Positions 26,240-34,794 are shown, numbered from the stretch's first letter. The stretch is DNA of 64,000 nt from Mycolicibacterium baixiangningiae (GCF_016313185.1 NZ_CP066218.1:6076001-6140000); one strand, 5' to 3'. A program made the numbers and translations. The notes: generated by a model from the letters alone, not told the origin.

Positions 26240-27307
26240 ATGAGGGTGGGAATCGTCGGCGGCGGCTTTGCAGGACTGGCGGCGGCGATTGCGTTTCGGC
26301 AAGGCGGTCACGACGTCAGCATTTTCGAGAGATCTGCTGGTCCATCGGTAACTGGTGGCGCAATCTCCCTCGCCCCGAACGCGCTCACGTGTCTGTCAGC
26401 TCTCGGTGTTCGCGCACGTGTCGTGACGGAACCCTGGTCGCGCATGCCGGCCACCGTACGCACGCCTGAGGGCCGCGTTCTCGTCCGACGAACGCTCGCT
26501 CAGCTCACCGGTGGAGACCACTACGCCGCCGTGCCGCGCACTCAACTGCTCACCTGGCTGGCCGAGAAGCTTCCCCCGGATTGCCTGCACTATTCAAGCG
26601 CCGTCACAGGGATCCATACTGACGGTGTTCTCGTCGTGGGCGAGGCAGAACAGCGGTTCGATCTGGTCATCGGTGCCGACGGAACACGTGGCGTTGCCAG
26701 AAAATTACTGTGGCCGGATGCGGGACCGCCGACGGTCACCGGCATCAAAGGGTGGGCCTGGATCGTTGACCGTGAACTGGACACCGGGTTCGGGCCAATC
26801 TGGGGCTGCACCACTGATTTTGGGATCTTGCCGCTCGCCGATGGGCGCACCTACGTCTACGGCGGAACCCAGGACCCGGGAACCGACCTGCGCGCCTACC
26901 GCCACTGGCCGGCACCACTCCCGACGCTGATCGACGCCGCCGATCCCGACCGCATCGCCACTCCGGAAATTTTCGAAGCCCGACCACCCCACCATCTCGT
27001 ACGCGGCAAGGTCGTCCTGATCGGCGATGCGGCTCATACGATGCGCCCCACGTTCGGCCAAGGTGCCGCGCTGGCGATGGAAGACGCCCTCACCCTTGTC
27101 AAGTGTGGAACAGAGGGCCTGGAGAAACGCCGGTTACGCATCCTGGCGCTGTACACCGCTTCAAAGGCCGGATCATTCTTCGCGACCCCACGCCTTCGCG
27201 TTGCGGAGAAAGCTCGCAACCTCACTCTGAGGCTCACGCCCGACCCCCTTTTCGGCCTCATGGCGGGGTCAGTCAGCTACTGGCGACCACCGGCCCGCAT
27301 CGCATAA
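26240..27307 (+). CDS. FAD-dependent monooxygenase (UbiH/PHBH-type)
   Basis: Flavoprotein hydroxylase of 355 residues. The N-terminal Rossmann motif GIVGGGFAGLAAAIAF (residues 4-19) ends with the FAD-ribose acid in VSIFERSAG; the DG motif is VIGADGTRGVARK (near 138) and the GD motif is VVLIGDAAHTMRPTFGQGAALAMEDA (near 258-283). All FAD contacts are present and no membrane anchor is seen. Family members hydroxylate aromatic substrates or, as in TetX and Rox, inactivate antibiotics. A truncated close paralogue lies 2.3 kb downstream. A dyad next to the start suggests repression by a local regulator. Confidence 0.88.
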   Translation: MRVGIVGGGFAGLAAAIAFRQGGHDVSIFERSAGPSVTGGAISLAPNALTCLSALGVRARVVTEPWSRMPATVRTPEGRVLVRRTLAQLTGGDHYAAVPRTQLLTWLAEKLPPDCLHYSSAVTGIHTDGVLVVGEAEQRFDLVIGADGTRGVARKLLWPDAGPPTVTGIKGWAWIVDRELDTGFGPIWGCTTDFGILPLADGRTYVYGGTQDPGTDLRAYRHWPAPLPTLIDAADPDRIATPEIFEARPPHHLVRGKVVLIGDAAHTMRPTFGQGAALAMEDALTLVKCGTEGLEKRRLRILALYTASKAGSFFATPRLRVAEKARNLTLRLTPDPLFGLMAGSVSYWRPPARIA

Positions 27308-27480
27308 GGCTGCAGCACAACGGCGCTCACATCATCAGCGATTGGCTCGCCTGGAAGCGATAGTCGATCAGATACCGATCTTTCGGCATCGGTTGAAAAG
27401 GTTGACATTGGACGGCAGCATCACCGGGAGTGGCGTCGTGAACGAGTGCGCGTGACCTCGGGTGGACAGCCCCTTGTGTC

Positions 27481-28524
27481 TCACCGAGATGCGGTAGGTG
27501 AATGTAACGCGATGAAGGTGAAGTCGAGCATTCGTGGTCTGCCTGCACGCTGGGCGGTAGCGCGCGAGGCGTGGTTCAGGCGGTGGATGGTGCCCACAAG
27601 CAGCTGGTCTCTATCAGTCGCGATGTGGTGTGCCCAGGCGCTTTGAGCGGACGCGGCGTAACCACGACCGGTGTAAGGCTCGGTGATCAATTCTTCGTTG
27701 ATTTCGTCGCCGGTGATCCATGCGATGGCTCCCGCTGCCACAGCGAGGACTCCCACGGTGGATTCGTGCCTGCGGATCGCGCGTACTTGATCCTGCGTAT
27801 GCCAGTGGCGTAGATCGTCAGCTGTAGCGGGCGCGATGCTGCTGGCGAGGGGTGGATCGAGGTGCGCGAGGCGGGCGTAGCGGCCAGCTACAAGTTCGAT
27901 GGCCTCTTCGGCTGAACCAAATGTCTCGAGGGTGACCCGGCCGTCGGCTGGTGGCATGTCTCGGTAGCGGGCCAGGTGAATACTGACGTCGAGAAGGCCG
28001 TCGGGGCGATCCGCGAGAAGACCGGGCCGAGTGAGCAGGCGTAGGTATGGGGCGCCGAAGTTGGACCATTCGTGGCGGATGCAATCGGTGAGCGCCTCAA
28101 TATCGTTGAAACTGTGGATGAGTACCTCAACGAACGGCCGCGCGGTGTCGAGGCCACGGAACCGGATCCCACCCAGTAGCTGACCGTGTGCCGTGCGGAG
28201 ATGACGGTGAGCGTAATCCTGGGCACTGATCCCGGGCAGGTGGGCATTAGCGGCGAACTGCTGGGCGAAGTCAGCGTTGTCGACAAGGTCCACCTGTTCG
28301 GCCAGCCAATCGCACACCTTCCGCCGGCCGCCATCGCCATAGAGCTTGTCCGCGAGCTCAAAATGATCATCCAACGACGGCCACAGCGTTGAAGTCCCCA
28401 CCGCCACAGCATCCCACCCACCGTCGGGACGTCCAATCATTTCAACCGACGCCTGCGCCCTCCATTCGCCGTACGCCAAGAGTGCGTCTCGTTCGCCAGT
28501 TGGATGCCCCAACCTGATCGACAT
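27481..28524 (-). CDS. GNAT N-acetyltransferase-like protein
   Basis: Cytoplasmic protein of 347 residues. The C-terminal ~110 residues resemble the acetyl-CoA core of GNAT enzymes: a strand VGVLAVAAGAIAWI, then ITEPYTGRGYAASAQSAWAHHI with the Q/R-x-x-G-x-G/A loop (YTGRGYA), then GTIHRLNHASRATAQRAGRPRML. The N-terminal ~220 residues have no recognised domain. The start codon at 28524 abuts the dyad 28525-28543 shared with the truncated monooxygenase, so the transcript has almost no leader and both genes may share an operator. Substrate unknown. Confidence 0.75.
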   Translation of the reverse strand: MSIRLGHPTGERDALLAYGEWRAQASVEMIGRPDGGWDAVAVGTSTLWPSLDDHFELADKLYGDGGRRKVCDWLAEQVDLVDNADFAQQFAANAHLPGISAQDYAHRHLRTAHGQLLGGIRFRGLDTARPFVEVLIHSFNDIEALTDCIRHEWSNFGAPYLRLLTRPGLLADRPDGLLDVSIHLARYRDMPPADGRVTLETFGSAEEAIELVAGRYARLAHLDPPLASSIAPATADDLRHWHTQDQVRAIRRHESTVGVLAVAAGAIAWITGDEINEELITEPYTGRGYAASAQSAWAHHIATDRDQLLVGTIHRLNHASRATAQRAGRPRMLDFTFIALHSPTASR

Positions 28525-28543
28525 CTACTACCCATCGTCGTAG
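28525..28543. promoter_or_regulatory. Second copy of the CTACTAC-N5-GTCGTAG dyad
   Basis: Identical arms to 26212-26230 with spacer CCATC instead of ACGTC. It lies between the GNAT gene start (28524) and the truncated monooxygenase start (28554). Confidence 0.5.
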
Positions 28544-28553
28544 TGTCGGGGCG

Positions 28554-28961
28554 ATGAGGGTGGGAATCGTCGGCGGCGGCTTTGCAGGACTGGCGGCTGC
28601 CCTTGCATTTCGGCAAAGCGGTAATGACGTCAGTGTTTTCGAGAGATCCGCGGGACCACCGGTAGCTGGTGGCGCCATCTCCCTGGCCCCGAACGCGCTC
28701 GCGTGTCTGTCAGTTCTGGGTGTTCGCGAACGTGTCGAAACCGAGCCCTGGTCACGCATGCCGGCAACCGTGCGCACGGCTGCTGGCTGCGTCCTCGTCC
28801 GACGCACGCTCGCTCAGCTCACCGGTGGAGACCACTACGCGGCGGTGCCGCGCGGTCAGCTGCTGGGTTGGCTCGCTGAAAGGCTTCCTCCGGACTGCCT
28901 GCACTACTCGAGCGCCGTCACCGGGGTGCGCACGGACGGTGTTCTCGTCGTGGGCGAGACA
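28554..28961 (+). pseudogene. Truncated duplicate of the FAD monooxygenase
   Basis: The first 136 codons closely match the intact gene at 26240 (GIVGGGFAGLAAALAFRQ, AGGAISLAPNALACLSVLGV, GGDHYAAVPRGQLLGWLAE). Similarity stops at VVGE (28961), before the DG and GD motifs, so the product cannot hold FAD properly. The frame runs on into unrelated sequence. The duplicated unit also includes about 35 bp of the upstream region with the dyad. Confidence 0.88.
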
Positions 28962-28989
28962 GGTGGGCAGCGGCGGGGAGCCTCACACC

Positions 28990-29356
28990 CCTTCTCCACC
29001 AGCGCTCAGATGTGTCGGCTCAGTGCGGCAACCTCTGGTTGCGGGCCAGCGGAGCCGACCCGTGGGAATACGACATCCAGCTCAACAACGTTGACGGGCA
29101 GACCTGGCGATACAAACGCAACCCGAACATCGCACGCTCACTGAGCGATTGCCTTTGGTCCCACGACGGAATCACATACTTACGACCGGAGATTCAACTT
29201 CTGCACAAGGCCAAGCATCTCCGAGACAAGGACACCGTCGACTTCCAGCGCTGCTTGCCACTTCTCGATGAACCCAGCCGCACATGGCTCGCCCAGTCGC
29301 TGCTCTTGGAAAGCCCGCATCATCCGTGGATCACTGCGATAGCCACCCACCGTTGA
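28990..29356 (+). pseudogene. Nucleotidyltransferase-like C-terminal fragment
   Basis: The frame reads VSAQCGNLWLRASGADPWEYDIQLNN...LRPEIQLLHKAKHLRDKDTVDFQRCLPLL and ends HHPWITAIATHR. This is the C-terminal half of an aminoglycoside-resistance-type nucleotidyltransferase. The N-terminal G-G-W/D-x-D catalytic part is missing and is replaced by the truncated monooxygenase in another frame, so the two genes were joined by deletion. GTG 29012 could start a 114-residue product, but activity is not expected. Confidence 0.7.
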
Positions 29357-29418
29357 ACGCTTTGTCTCGGCCGAGCAGGGCTCGCCCCCTGCGCCCCGCC
29401 GGATAAGATCATCAGCCG

Positions 29419-30138
29419 ATGGAGGCGGATTGGAACGGCATCGCGGACTGGTACGCCGATTTGGTTCGTGGCGGATCGGCGATGCATCAGTTCTCGCGGG
29501 ACATTCTGCTCAACGCTCTGCCCGACAGAATGCCCGGTTTCGATGTCCTTGATGTGGGGTGCGGTGAGGGCATCGTCAGCCGCGCGCTGGCGACGGCCGG
29601 AGCGCGCGTGGTGGGCATCGATCCCACTCACACGCTGATTGCCCACGCCGAGGCAGCAGAACGTGCTCATCCAGTGGGAGTGGCCTACCGAGTCGATGAC
29701 GGAGCCACCCTGCGCACCGTGGCTGACGGCTCCGTCGATGGTGTGACCGCTGCGTTGTCGCTGAATAACATTGCCGATCTTGATGCCGCCCTGAGATCGG
29801 TCCGACGAGTGCTGCGCCCCGGTGGCTTTCTCGCCTTCACTGTGCCGCATCCGTGCTTTGACGCCCCCGGTACCGAGACGATCTCGACGCCGAGCGGAGT
29901 GCGACGTGTCGCCGGCGACTACTTCGTCGAAGGGCTCTGGCGATCGGCGCACCCGCAGAGCGTTCGCCGAGCCGGCAATTACCACCGCACCATCTCGACA
30001 TACCTCACGGCGGTGTTGGACCACGGCTTTACGCTTCAAAGTTTCGAGGAGCCGGCCCCCAGCGACGCCGTACGCGCCGAGGCCCCGCATCGCCTGGGAT
30101 TGCCCCCGTTTCTGCTGGTCAGCGCCACGCTGCCATAG
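29419..30138 (+). CDS. Class I SAM-dependent methyltransferase
   Basis: Cytoplasmic methyltransferase of 239 residues with motif I VLDVGCGEGIVSRAL (residues ~43-57), the acidic end of strand 2 VVGIDPT (near 68), motif II LSLNNIADLDAALRSVRRVLRPGG (near 114-137) and FTVPHPCFDAP. It is a ubiE/Methyltransf_11-type protein; the acceptor is unknown. ATG 29419 starts 62 bp behind the nucleotidyltransferase remnant and the gene is convergent with the P-loop gene downstream (stops adjacent at 30138/30139). Confidence 0.88.
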   Translation: MEADWNGIADWYADLVRGGSAMHQFSRDILLNALPDRMPGFDVLDVGCGEGIVSRALATAGARVVGIDPTHTLIAHAEAAERAHPVGVAYRVDDGATLRTVADGSVDGVTAALSLNNIADLDAALRSVRRVLRPGGFLAFTVPHPCFDAPGTETISTPSGVRRVAGDYFVEGLWRSAHPQSVRRAGNYHRTISTYLTAVLDHGFTLQSFEEPAPSDAVRAEAPHRLGLPPFLLVSATLP

Positions 30139-30729
30139 CTAGGATTCGGTCAGTCTTCTTTGGGCCGCCAACGTGTGGAGGGGGCCGCGGATCCACTTAT
30201 TGACTTGGGGTTGACCGCGGAGGCGCACGACGACGGGCCCGTTGTCTTGGCGTGCGATGGCCTGAGCTTCGTTTCGCCGCTTCTGATGGGTGTTCCAGGA
30301 CCAGCGGATGATGTGTTCGGGGTCGGTAAAGATCGTGTGCAAAGGCGGCTCACGGTTGCCGTTCCATAGCTCGGTTCGGTGGATTCGTCGGTGCAGGGTT
30401 CGGCGTACGACGCGTTGGGTGACGGTGAATTTGCTGTGGTCCAGCCAGATGACGGTGTCGGCGCGCTGCAGCAAAAGTGGGCGGACCTGCGCGTACTGCC
30501 ATTCGACGACCCATTCTGGGCCGGCGGAGAATTGCTCGACGTCAGCGACGAAGCTGGGACGTTGCGTCCAGCCAGGGCCATGATGCAGTGAGTCCAGTTC
30601 AACGGTGGGTAGTCCTAGAATGTCGCTGATGGTTTGGCGCAGTGTGCTTTTGCCGGCGCCGGATGCGCCGGTGACGAGAATTCGCTGAGTGGTGGGTGGC
30701 AGTGGGTCATTCGGCCCGCGCAGCACCAT
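30139..30729 (-). CDS. P-loop ATPase, adenylate-kinase-like / topology-modulation family
   Basis: Protein of 196 residues with Walker A VTGASGAGKSTL at ~18-29, followed by LDSLHHGPGWT and RADTVIWLDHSKFTVTQRVVRRTLHRR. This is the layout of the FlaR/topology-modulation group of small kinases. The open frame extends upstream to 31017, but ATG 30729 gives the normal N-terminus and avoids overlap with the zinc-finger gene in another frame. It lies 13 bp behind that gene, so both are probably co-transcribed. Substrate unknown. Confidence 0.78.
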   Translation of the reverse strand: MVLRGPNDPLPPTTQRILVTGASGAGKSTLRQTISDILGLPTVELDSLHHGPGWTQRPSFVADVEQFSAGPEWVVEWQYAQVRPLLLQRADTVIWLDHSKFTVTQRVVRRTLHRRIHRTELWNGNREPPLHTIFTDPEHIIRWSWNTHQKRRNEAQAIARQDNGPVVVRLRGQPQVNKWIRGPLHTLAAQRRLTES

Positions 30730-30742
30730 GGTTCCCAGATTA

Positions 30743-31111
30743 CTAATCGTGAGTGAAGCGTTCCCAGGCCGACTGTCGCGTGACGCCCAACGCCGCGGCG
30801 ATCCGGGACCACGCGACTCCGCGTTGCCGAAGCTCGTCCACGCGAGCACGTAGGTCTGCCTCGACATTGGCCGTCGTAGCTGCAACGCGCGGGATCTCGT
30901 CGAGCAATTCATCATCCGAGTAATCCTCACGATCCCGCAGCGGGAGCGTGTCTCGATCAGGTCGATCCTCGACAATTGCAACACATTTGGTGACGCAATC
31001 GCTGCAGATATACACACCGTGACCGCTAATCAGCTTCTTGACCTGACGCGATTCGCGCCCGCAGAACGAGCAGTACATCACTGCCGACACCGCTTTGCCC
31101 AGCATCCCCAC
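30743..31111 (-). CDS. ClpX-type zinc-finger protein with helix-turn-helix
   Basis: Small protein of 122 residues. Residues ~13-43 form a ClpX-type zinc-binding domain ([17 protein letters not shown]...CSDCVTKC, two C-x2-C pairs). A C-terminal segment [19 protein letters not shown] is a clear helix-turn-helix. Unlike ClpX it has no ATPase domain. Met-12 (31078) is an alternative start. A near-perfect 41-bp dyad 13 bp upstream (31124-31164) is a strong candidate for its own operator. It probably acts as a DNA-binding regulator of itself and the P-loop gene. Confidence 0.82.
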   Translation of the reverse strand: MGMLGKAVSAVMYCSFCGRESRQVKKLISGHGVYICSDCVTKCVAIVEDRPDRDTLPLRDREDYSDDELLDEIPRVAATTANVEADLRARVDELRQRGVAWSRIAAALGVTRQSAWERFTHD

Positions 31112-31123
31112 CCTTCCCTATCT

Positions 31124-31164
31124 GTCAGGGCTATCCTGACGGATAATGTCAGGATAACCCTGAC
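31124..31164. promoter_or_regulatory. Large palindromic operator upstream of zinc-finger regulator
   Basis: Arms GTCAGGGCTATCCTGAC (31124-31140) and GTCAGGATAACCCTGAC (31148-31164) match as inverted repeats at 16 of 17 positions around the spacer GGATAAT. Each arm is itself a GTCAGG/CCTGAC dyad, so four half-sites are present. It lies directly before the start at 31111. Confidence 0.7.
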
Positions 31165-31211
31165 GGAGACGATCTTCAAGCTTCCATCGCAGCGGTAGGG
31201 GTAAGCGGCGC

Positions 31212-31237
31212 TGTCTCAGATCTAGAGACCTGAGACA
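31212..31237. repeat. Inverted repeat TGTCTCAG-N10-CTGAGACA
   Basis: Perfect 8-bp arms. It shares TGTCTC with the hairpin at 24322 and with sites around 34.4-34.7 kb and 39.5-39.8 kb. It may be an element end or a protein site; function unknown. Confidence 0.4.
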
Positions 31238-31329
31238 ACCGGCGGGGTGCTACTCCCCCACCGTGCAATTCCAGGTCGCCTTGTCTCGTTTCTACTTAGA
31301 GGCGAACAGCCGCCAATCTTGGTAGACGC

Positions 31330-31672
31330 CGGTGGATCGTCGGGTGTTCATCCCTCGCGGCCTTGCCGTGGCGACGCCTTTCTCATTTCGGGACCGTGCT
31401 GAGTCCTCAGACAAGACCGAGCGTGTCGTGGCGGGGCCGCGAGGTCGTCTTTGGGTGGGATTGGCGTCGTGGTTCAAGCCCCTCGCACGGATGCAACGTC
31501 TCAGTCATTTCGGGCGTGGAAGCCCTCAACGAAGACCGACGCCATGCGGGTCGCTGGGATCGCGAACAGCTCATCGGAGGGAAGGCCATCGAGCCTCGTA
31601 AGTAGAGCGCTGCGCATCCTGCTGGGGTTTGACCAGCACCAACACCCGCTATAGGTCGGAGGCAATACCAAC
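31330..31672 (+). ncRNA. Putative IS110 bridge-RNA region
   Basis: IS110 elements of the group with a long 5' non-coding end express a structured RNA from it that pairs with target and donor DNA and guides the recombinase. This gene-free segment sits in that position and is GC-rich with several short dyads. No covariance model could be run, and loops pairing to the flanks were not identified, so only the location supports the call. Confidence 0.35.
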
Positions 31673-32905
31673 GTGAAACTCTTCTGCGGCATCGACTGGG
31701 CCGAAGCGCACCACGACGTCGCCATCATCGACGGCGACGGTCACCTGGTCGCCAAGAAACGCATCACCGATGACCCCGAGGGGTTCGCCGAGCTAATCGA
31801 GGTGCTCACCGCCGCCGGCGACGAGGCCGAGGACCCCATTCCGGTGGCGATCGAAACCCCACGCGGGCTGCTGGTCGCCGCGCTGCGCGCCACTGGTCGG
31901 GCGGTGTACGCGATCAACCCGCTCGTAGTCGCCCGCTACCGCGAGCGCCACTCAGTGGCACGGTCGAAGTCCGATCACGCCGATGCCATGACCCTGGCCC
32001 ACATCTTGCGGGTCGATGCCCATCTGCACCGCCAGCTGCCCAAGGACAGTGAACTGTGCCAGGCCATCGCGGTCCTGGCCCGGGCCCATCAGGATGCGAT
32101 CTGGGCACGCACCAAGGCGCACAACCAATTACGTTCGGTGCTGCGGGAGTTCTATCCCACCTTCCTGGCCGTGTTCACCGGGCGATTCGCCTTGGGAATC
32201 AGCAGTCCAGAAGCTCGCGCCGTGCTGGGGATCGCGCCGACACCGGCAGCTGCGGCCAAACTGTCGGTGAGGCGGATCGCCGCGGCACTGCGCCGGGCCG
32301 GTCGCAGCCGCAACATCGACCCGACCGCAGCCGATCTGAAGGCAGCGTTGCGCAAACCCCAATTGCGACAACCAGTTCTGGTGGAGACCGCGATGGGACG
32401 CCAGACGGTGGCGCTACTGGCCGCCCTCGATACCGCGTGCGCGAGTGTCGTGGACCTCGGCCGGGCCGCTGCCGAATCGTTCCAAGCCCATCCCGACTAC
32501 GCCGTCATCACCAGTTTCCCTGGTCTGGCCGACTCGACCGGCGCCCGGGTGCTCGCCGAGATCGGCGATGACCGCAGCCGGTTCGTCGACGCGCGGGCGT
32601 TGAAGGCCTACGCCGGGTCGGCACCAGTCACCCGGGCCTCGGGGCGCTCCATCTCGATTAGTCACCGCCGCATCAAGAACGACCGGTTGGCCAACACCGG
32701 ATGGGTCTGGGCGTTCGCCGCCGCCACGCACTGCGAACCCGCCCGCCTGCATTACCGGCGTCGGCGAGAACACGGCGACCGTCATGCCGCGGCCAATCGG
32801 CACCTGTTCAACAAGCTCCTGGGTCAGCTCTACCATTGCCTGCAGCAAGGGAGTGCCTTCGACGAGGCGAAGGCGTTCGCGCAGACGGTCGACGCGGCAG
32901 CCTAG
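31673..32905 (+). CDS. IS110-family DEDD transposase/recombinase
   Basis: Recombinase of 410 residues. The N-terminal RuvC-like DEDD domain shows GIDWAEAHHDVAIID (first Asp), VAIETPRGLL (Glu), and SKSDHADAMTLAHILR (Asp pair). The C-terminal Tnp domain shows ITSFPGLADSTGARVLAEIGDD and APVTRASGRSISISHRRIKNDRL with the catalytic Ser region. It starts at GTG or ATG near 31673 behind a GGAGG site. Full length and apparently intact. Confidence 0.93.
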   Translation: MKLFCGIDWAEAHHDVAIIDGDGHLVAKKRITDDPEGFAELIEVLTAAGDEAEDPIPVAIETPRGLLVAALRATGRAVYAINPLVVARYRERHSVARSKSDHADAMTLAHILRVDAHLHRQLPKDSELCQAIAVLARAHQDAIWARTKAHNQLRSVLREFYPTFLAVFTGRFALGISSPEARAVLGIAPTPAAAAKLSVRRIAAALRRAGRSRNIDPTAADLKAALRKPQLRQPVLVETAMGRQTVALLAALDTACASVVDLGRAAAESFQAHPDYAVITSFPGLADSTGARVLAEIGDDRSRFVDARALKAYAGSAPVTRASGRSISISHRRIKNDRLANTGWVWAFAAATHCEPARLHYRRRREHGDRHAAANRHLFNKLLGQLYHCLQQGSAFDEAKAFAQTVDAAA

Positions 32906-32920
32906 AAGACGTCAAAACGA

Positions 32921-33511
32921 TTACTCATCAACGGTTTTCGTCATCTCAGGTTGATCGGTGCGGATGTGGCGGTAGATCGTCATGGGTGTGACCGAGCAGG
33001 ATGCGGCGATCTCGGCCATGGTGAATTGGCGGGAGTCATACATCCGTTGAGCCTTGCCGATCAGGGCCGGTGTCATCTTGGGTGTGCGTCCCCCTCGTCG
33101 TCCGCGGGCCCGGGCCGCGGCCAAACCGGCCTGGGTGCGTTCCCGGATCAGTGCTGCCTCGTATTCCGCCATCACGGCGAACATGCCGAACACCAGGGCG
33201 CCGTGCGCGGTGGTGGTGTCGACCAGGCCGTTGCATAGTGACTGCACCCCGACGCCGCGGGTCTGCAGGGTGGTGACGATGTCGATGAGGTCGCGCAGGT
33301 TGCGTCCGAGGCGGTCGATGCGCCAGATGATCAAGGTGTCCCCGCTGCGCAGATCGGCCAGACAGGCATTCCATTGCGGTCGGTCGGCCTTCGTCCCGCT
33401 GGCATGGTCGGTGTAAACCTTCAGGCAGCCGGCGCCGCCGTCGAGGGCGTCGAGTTGCAGCTGTGGATTCTGGTCTGCCGTCGACACCCGCGCGTACCCG
33501 ATCTTGGCCAT
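32921..33511 (-). CDS. Serine recombinase (resolvase/invertase type)
   Basis: Resolvase of 196 residues with catalytic Ser in YARVSTADQN (Ser-10), the conserved DHASGTKADRP and IIWRIDRLGRNLRDLI segments, and a C-terminal helix-turn-helix (FTMAEIAASCSVTPMTIYRHI). Length and domains fit Tn3-type resolvases and DNA invertases. The stop lies 15 bp behind the IS110 transposase stop, so IS110 may have inserted at its 3' edge. No Tn3 transposase is present in the window. A res site would be expected in 33512-33777, where no clear three-subsite dyad was seen. Confidence 0.92.
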   Translation of the reverse strand: MAKIGYARVSTADQNPQLQLDALDGGAGCLKVYTDHASGTKADRPQWNACLADLRSGDTLIIWRIDRLGRNLRDLIDIVTTLQTRGVGVQSLCNGLVDTTTAHGALVFGMFAVMAEYEAALIRERTQAGLAAARARGRRGGRTPKMTPALIGKAQRMYDSRQFTMAEIAASCSVTPMTIYRHIRTDQPEMTKTVDE

Positions 33512-33777
33512 CGCCGGACTCTATCGAATGCCGTCCCATGCGAAGTGTTGTGTGAGTGTGTTTTCGTGATGAGTTTCGATAGCGCAGCGACCTGCAGGGA
33601 TCCATCGATCCGTCCCGACCACCCTGGGTCTATCGCAACCGATCCTTTGCGATAAAGCCGCGGAGACCAAACCAGCTTGGGCAGCTGTCAAGATGACGGG
33701 CATGCTCACCAGCGCCGCGGCTTGGAGGTTCTGATCGTGCCCCGCCTGACCTTCGCTCCAGTGACCGCTCTCATTCG

Positions 33778-34341
33778 ATGAGCGGCGATCATTCCTGGCC
33801 GGCCTGGGCGATCGAACGCATTGAGGTCGTCGACGCCGACCCCAGCTGGGCCGACCGGGGCGAGCAGGAACGTAGTCACCTGCAAGTGCTGCTCGCACCA
33901 TGGCTGACTGCCCGTGTCGAGCACATCGGCTCCACCGCTATTCCCGATCTGGCGGCCAAACCGATCATCGACCTGCAGGCTGCCGTGGCTGATCTCGGCG
34001 ATGCCGATTCGATCGCAACAGCACTTGCTCCTCACGACTGGCACTATGTTGCACCCGAGTTCGACCATCGTCTGTGGCAGCGGTTCTTCGTCAAGGTCGC
34101 CAACGGGCGGCGCAGCGCCCACCTGCACGTCATGACCATCGACAATGCGCACTGGTCTGAGCGAACCGCGTTCCGCGACGCGCTGCGCGCCGAACCTGCC
34201 TTCGCCGCTGAATACGGCGACCTCAAACGCGCGCTCGCCGCCGAGCATGCCAGCGACCGCGAGGCCTACACCGAGGCCAAAGCCGACTTCGTCCACTCTG
34301 TTGTCAAACGATGGACACAGCAGCAGCCGAGGCCCGAATGA
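33778..34341 (+). CDS. GrpB/UPF0157-family protein
   Basis: Cytoplasmic protein of 187 residues with the family signature HIGSTAIPDLAAKPIIDLQ (near 45-63) and VRF/RRSAHLHVM near 105-118. GrpB proteins have a nucleotidyltransferase-like fold; their reaction is not established. The start is ATG 33778. Some members are encoded next to resistance genes, consistent with accessory cargo. No co-transcribed gene is seen; the next 450 bp hold repeats. Confidence 0.88.
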   Translation: MSGDHSWPAWAIERIEVVDADPSWADRGEQERSHLQVLLAPWLTARVEHIGSTAIPDLAAKPIIDLQAAVADLGDADSIATALAPHDWHYVAPEFDHRLWQRFFVKVANGRRSAHLHVMTIDNAHWSERTAFRDALRAEPAFAAEYGDLKRALAAEHASDREAYTEAKADFVHSVVKRWTQQQPRPE

Positions 34342-34458
34342 CGCCGGGACCGTCGCACTGGCGCCGAAAACATTGACTCTTAGCTTGATCGGAGGTCTTG
34401 TCTCGCACTGCGCTGGGGAGTACTCCACAACGCGGAGGCGACGGTCAAGGGATCTGCG

Positions 34459-34684
34459 CCGTAGGAAATGACGCGTTTCGAGAGACACCCGATGTAGACG
34501 ACGTGAGACAGTCGCGGAAGGCCCAGGCCCGAATCGCCGCTGATGAAGTCGCAGGCGAGAACCTACACCCAGTGTCGATTCTCACGTTCGGTTGCATCTG
34601 CGCGACCTGCTGACCTCGACTTTGCGAACTGTCTCACGCCGGCTGCACGGCGCTTTGTCTCACGAGCCGCTTCATTTCCTACGG
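34459..34684. repeat. Imperfect inverted repeat around a 226-bp gene-free unit
   Basis: CCGTAGGAAATGACGCG at 34459 and, inverted, TTCATTTCCTACGG at 34671-34684 enclose a unit that carries TGTCTCA or its complement at 34482, 34504, 34630 and 34656. It looks like a small non-autonomous element. The whole of 34342-34794 contains no gene. Confidence 0.5.
34542..34568 (+). repeat. Direct repeat, left of the Emb module
   Basis: GATGAAGTCGCAGGCGAGAA continuing with CCTACAC; 24 of 27 bases match 39661-39687. Each copy is followed, 60-100 bp on, by ACTGTCTCACG. The two copies bracket the Emb-TetR-membrane protein module. Confidence 0.6.
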
Positions 34685-34794
34685 TTCGAGCAGCTCAGCT
34701 GACCACCGTCTCCTTGAAAACTCCCCTGCTGACCGTCTTGGTCGATGACCGTCTCCCGGTGGCGGCAGTGATCACCTCGGGCACGCCCACGGGG

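Larger units (their letters stand above)
31330..32920 (+). mobile_element. IS110-family insertion sequence (boundaries approximate)
   Basis: The DEDD transposase at 31673-32905 with a ~340-bp non-coding 5' region and a very short 3' region is the layout of the IS110 group. The element has no terminal inverted repeats, so the ends are estimates: the left near 31330, the right between the transposase stop (32905) and the recombinase stop (32921). Confidence 0.5.

Noticed and set aside
28554..29144. An intact fused protein from the truncated monooxygenase frame
   Set aside because: The frame continues past 28961 only by chance; it loses all FAD motifs, and the true downstream homology is in another frame.
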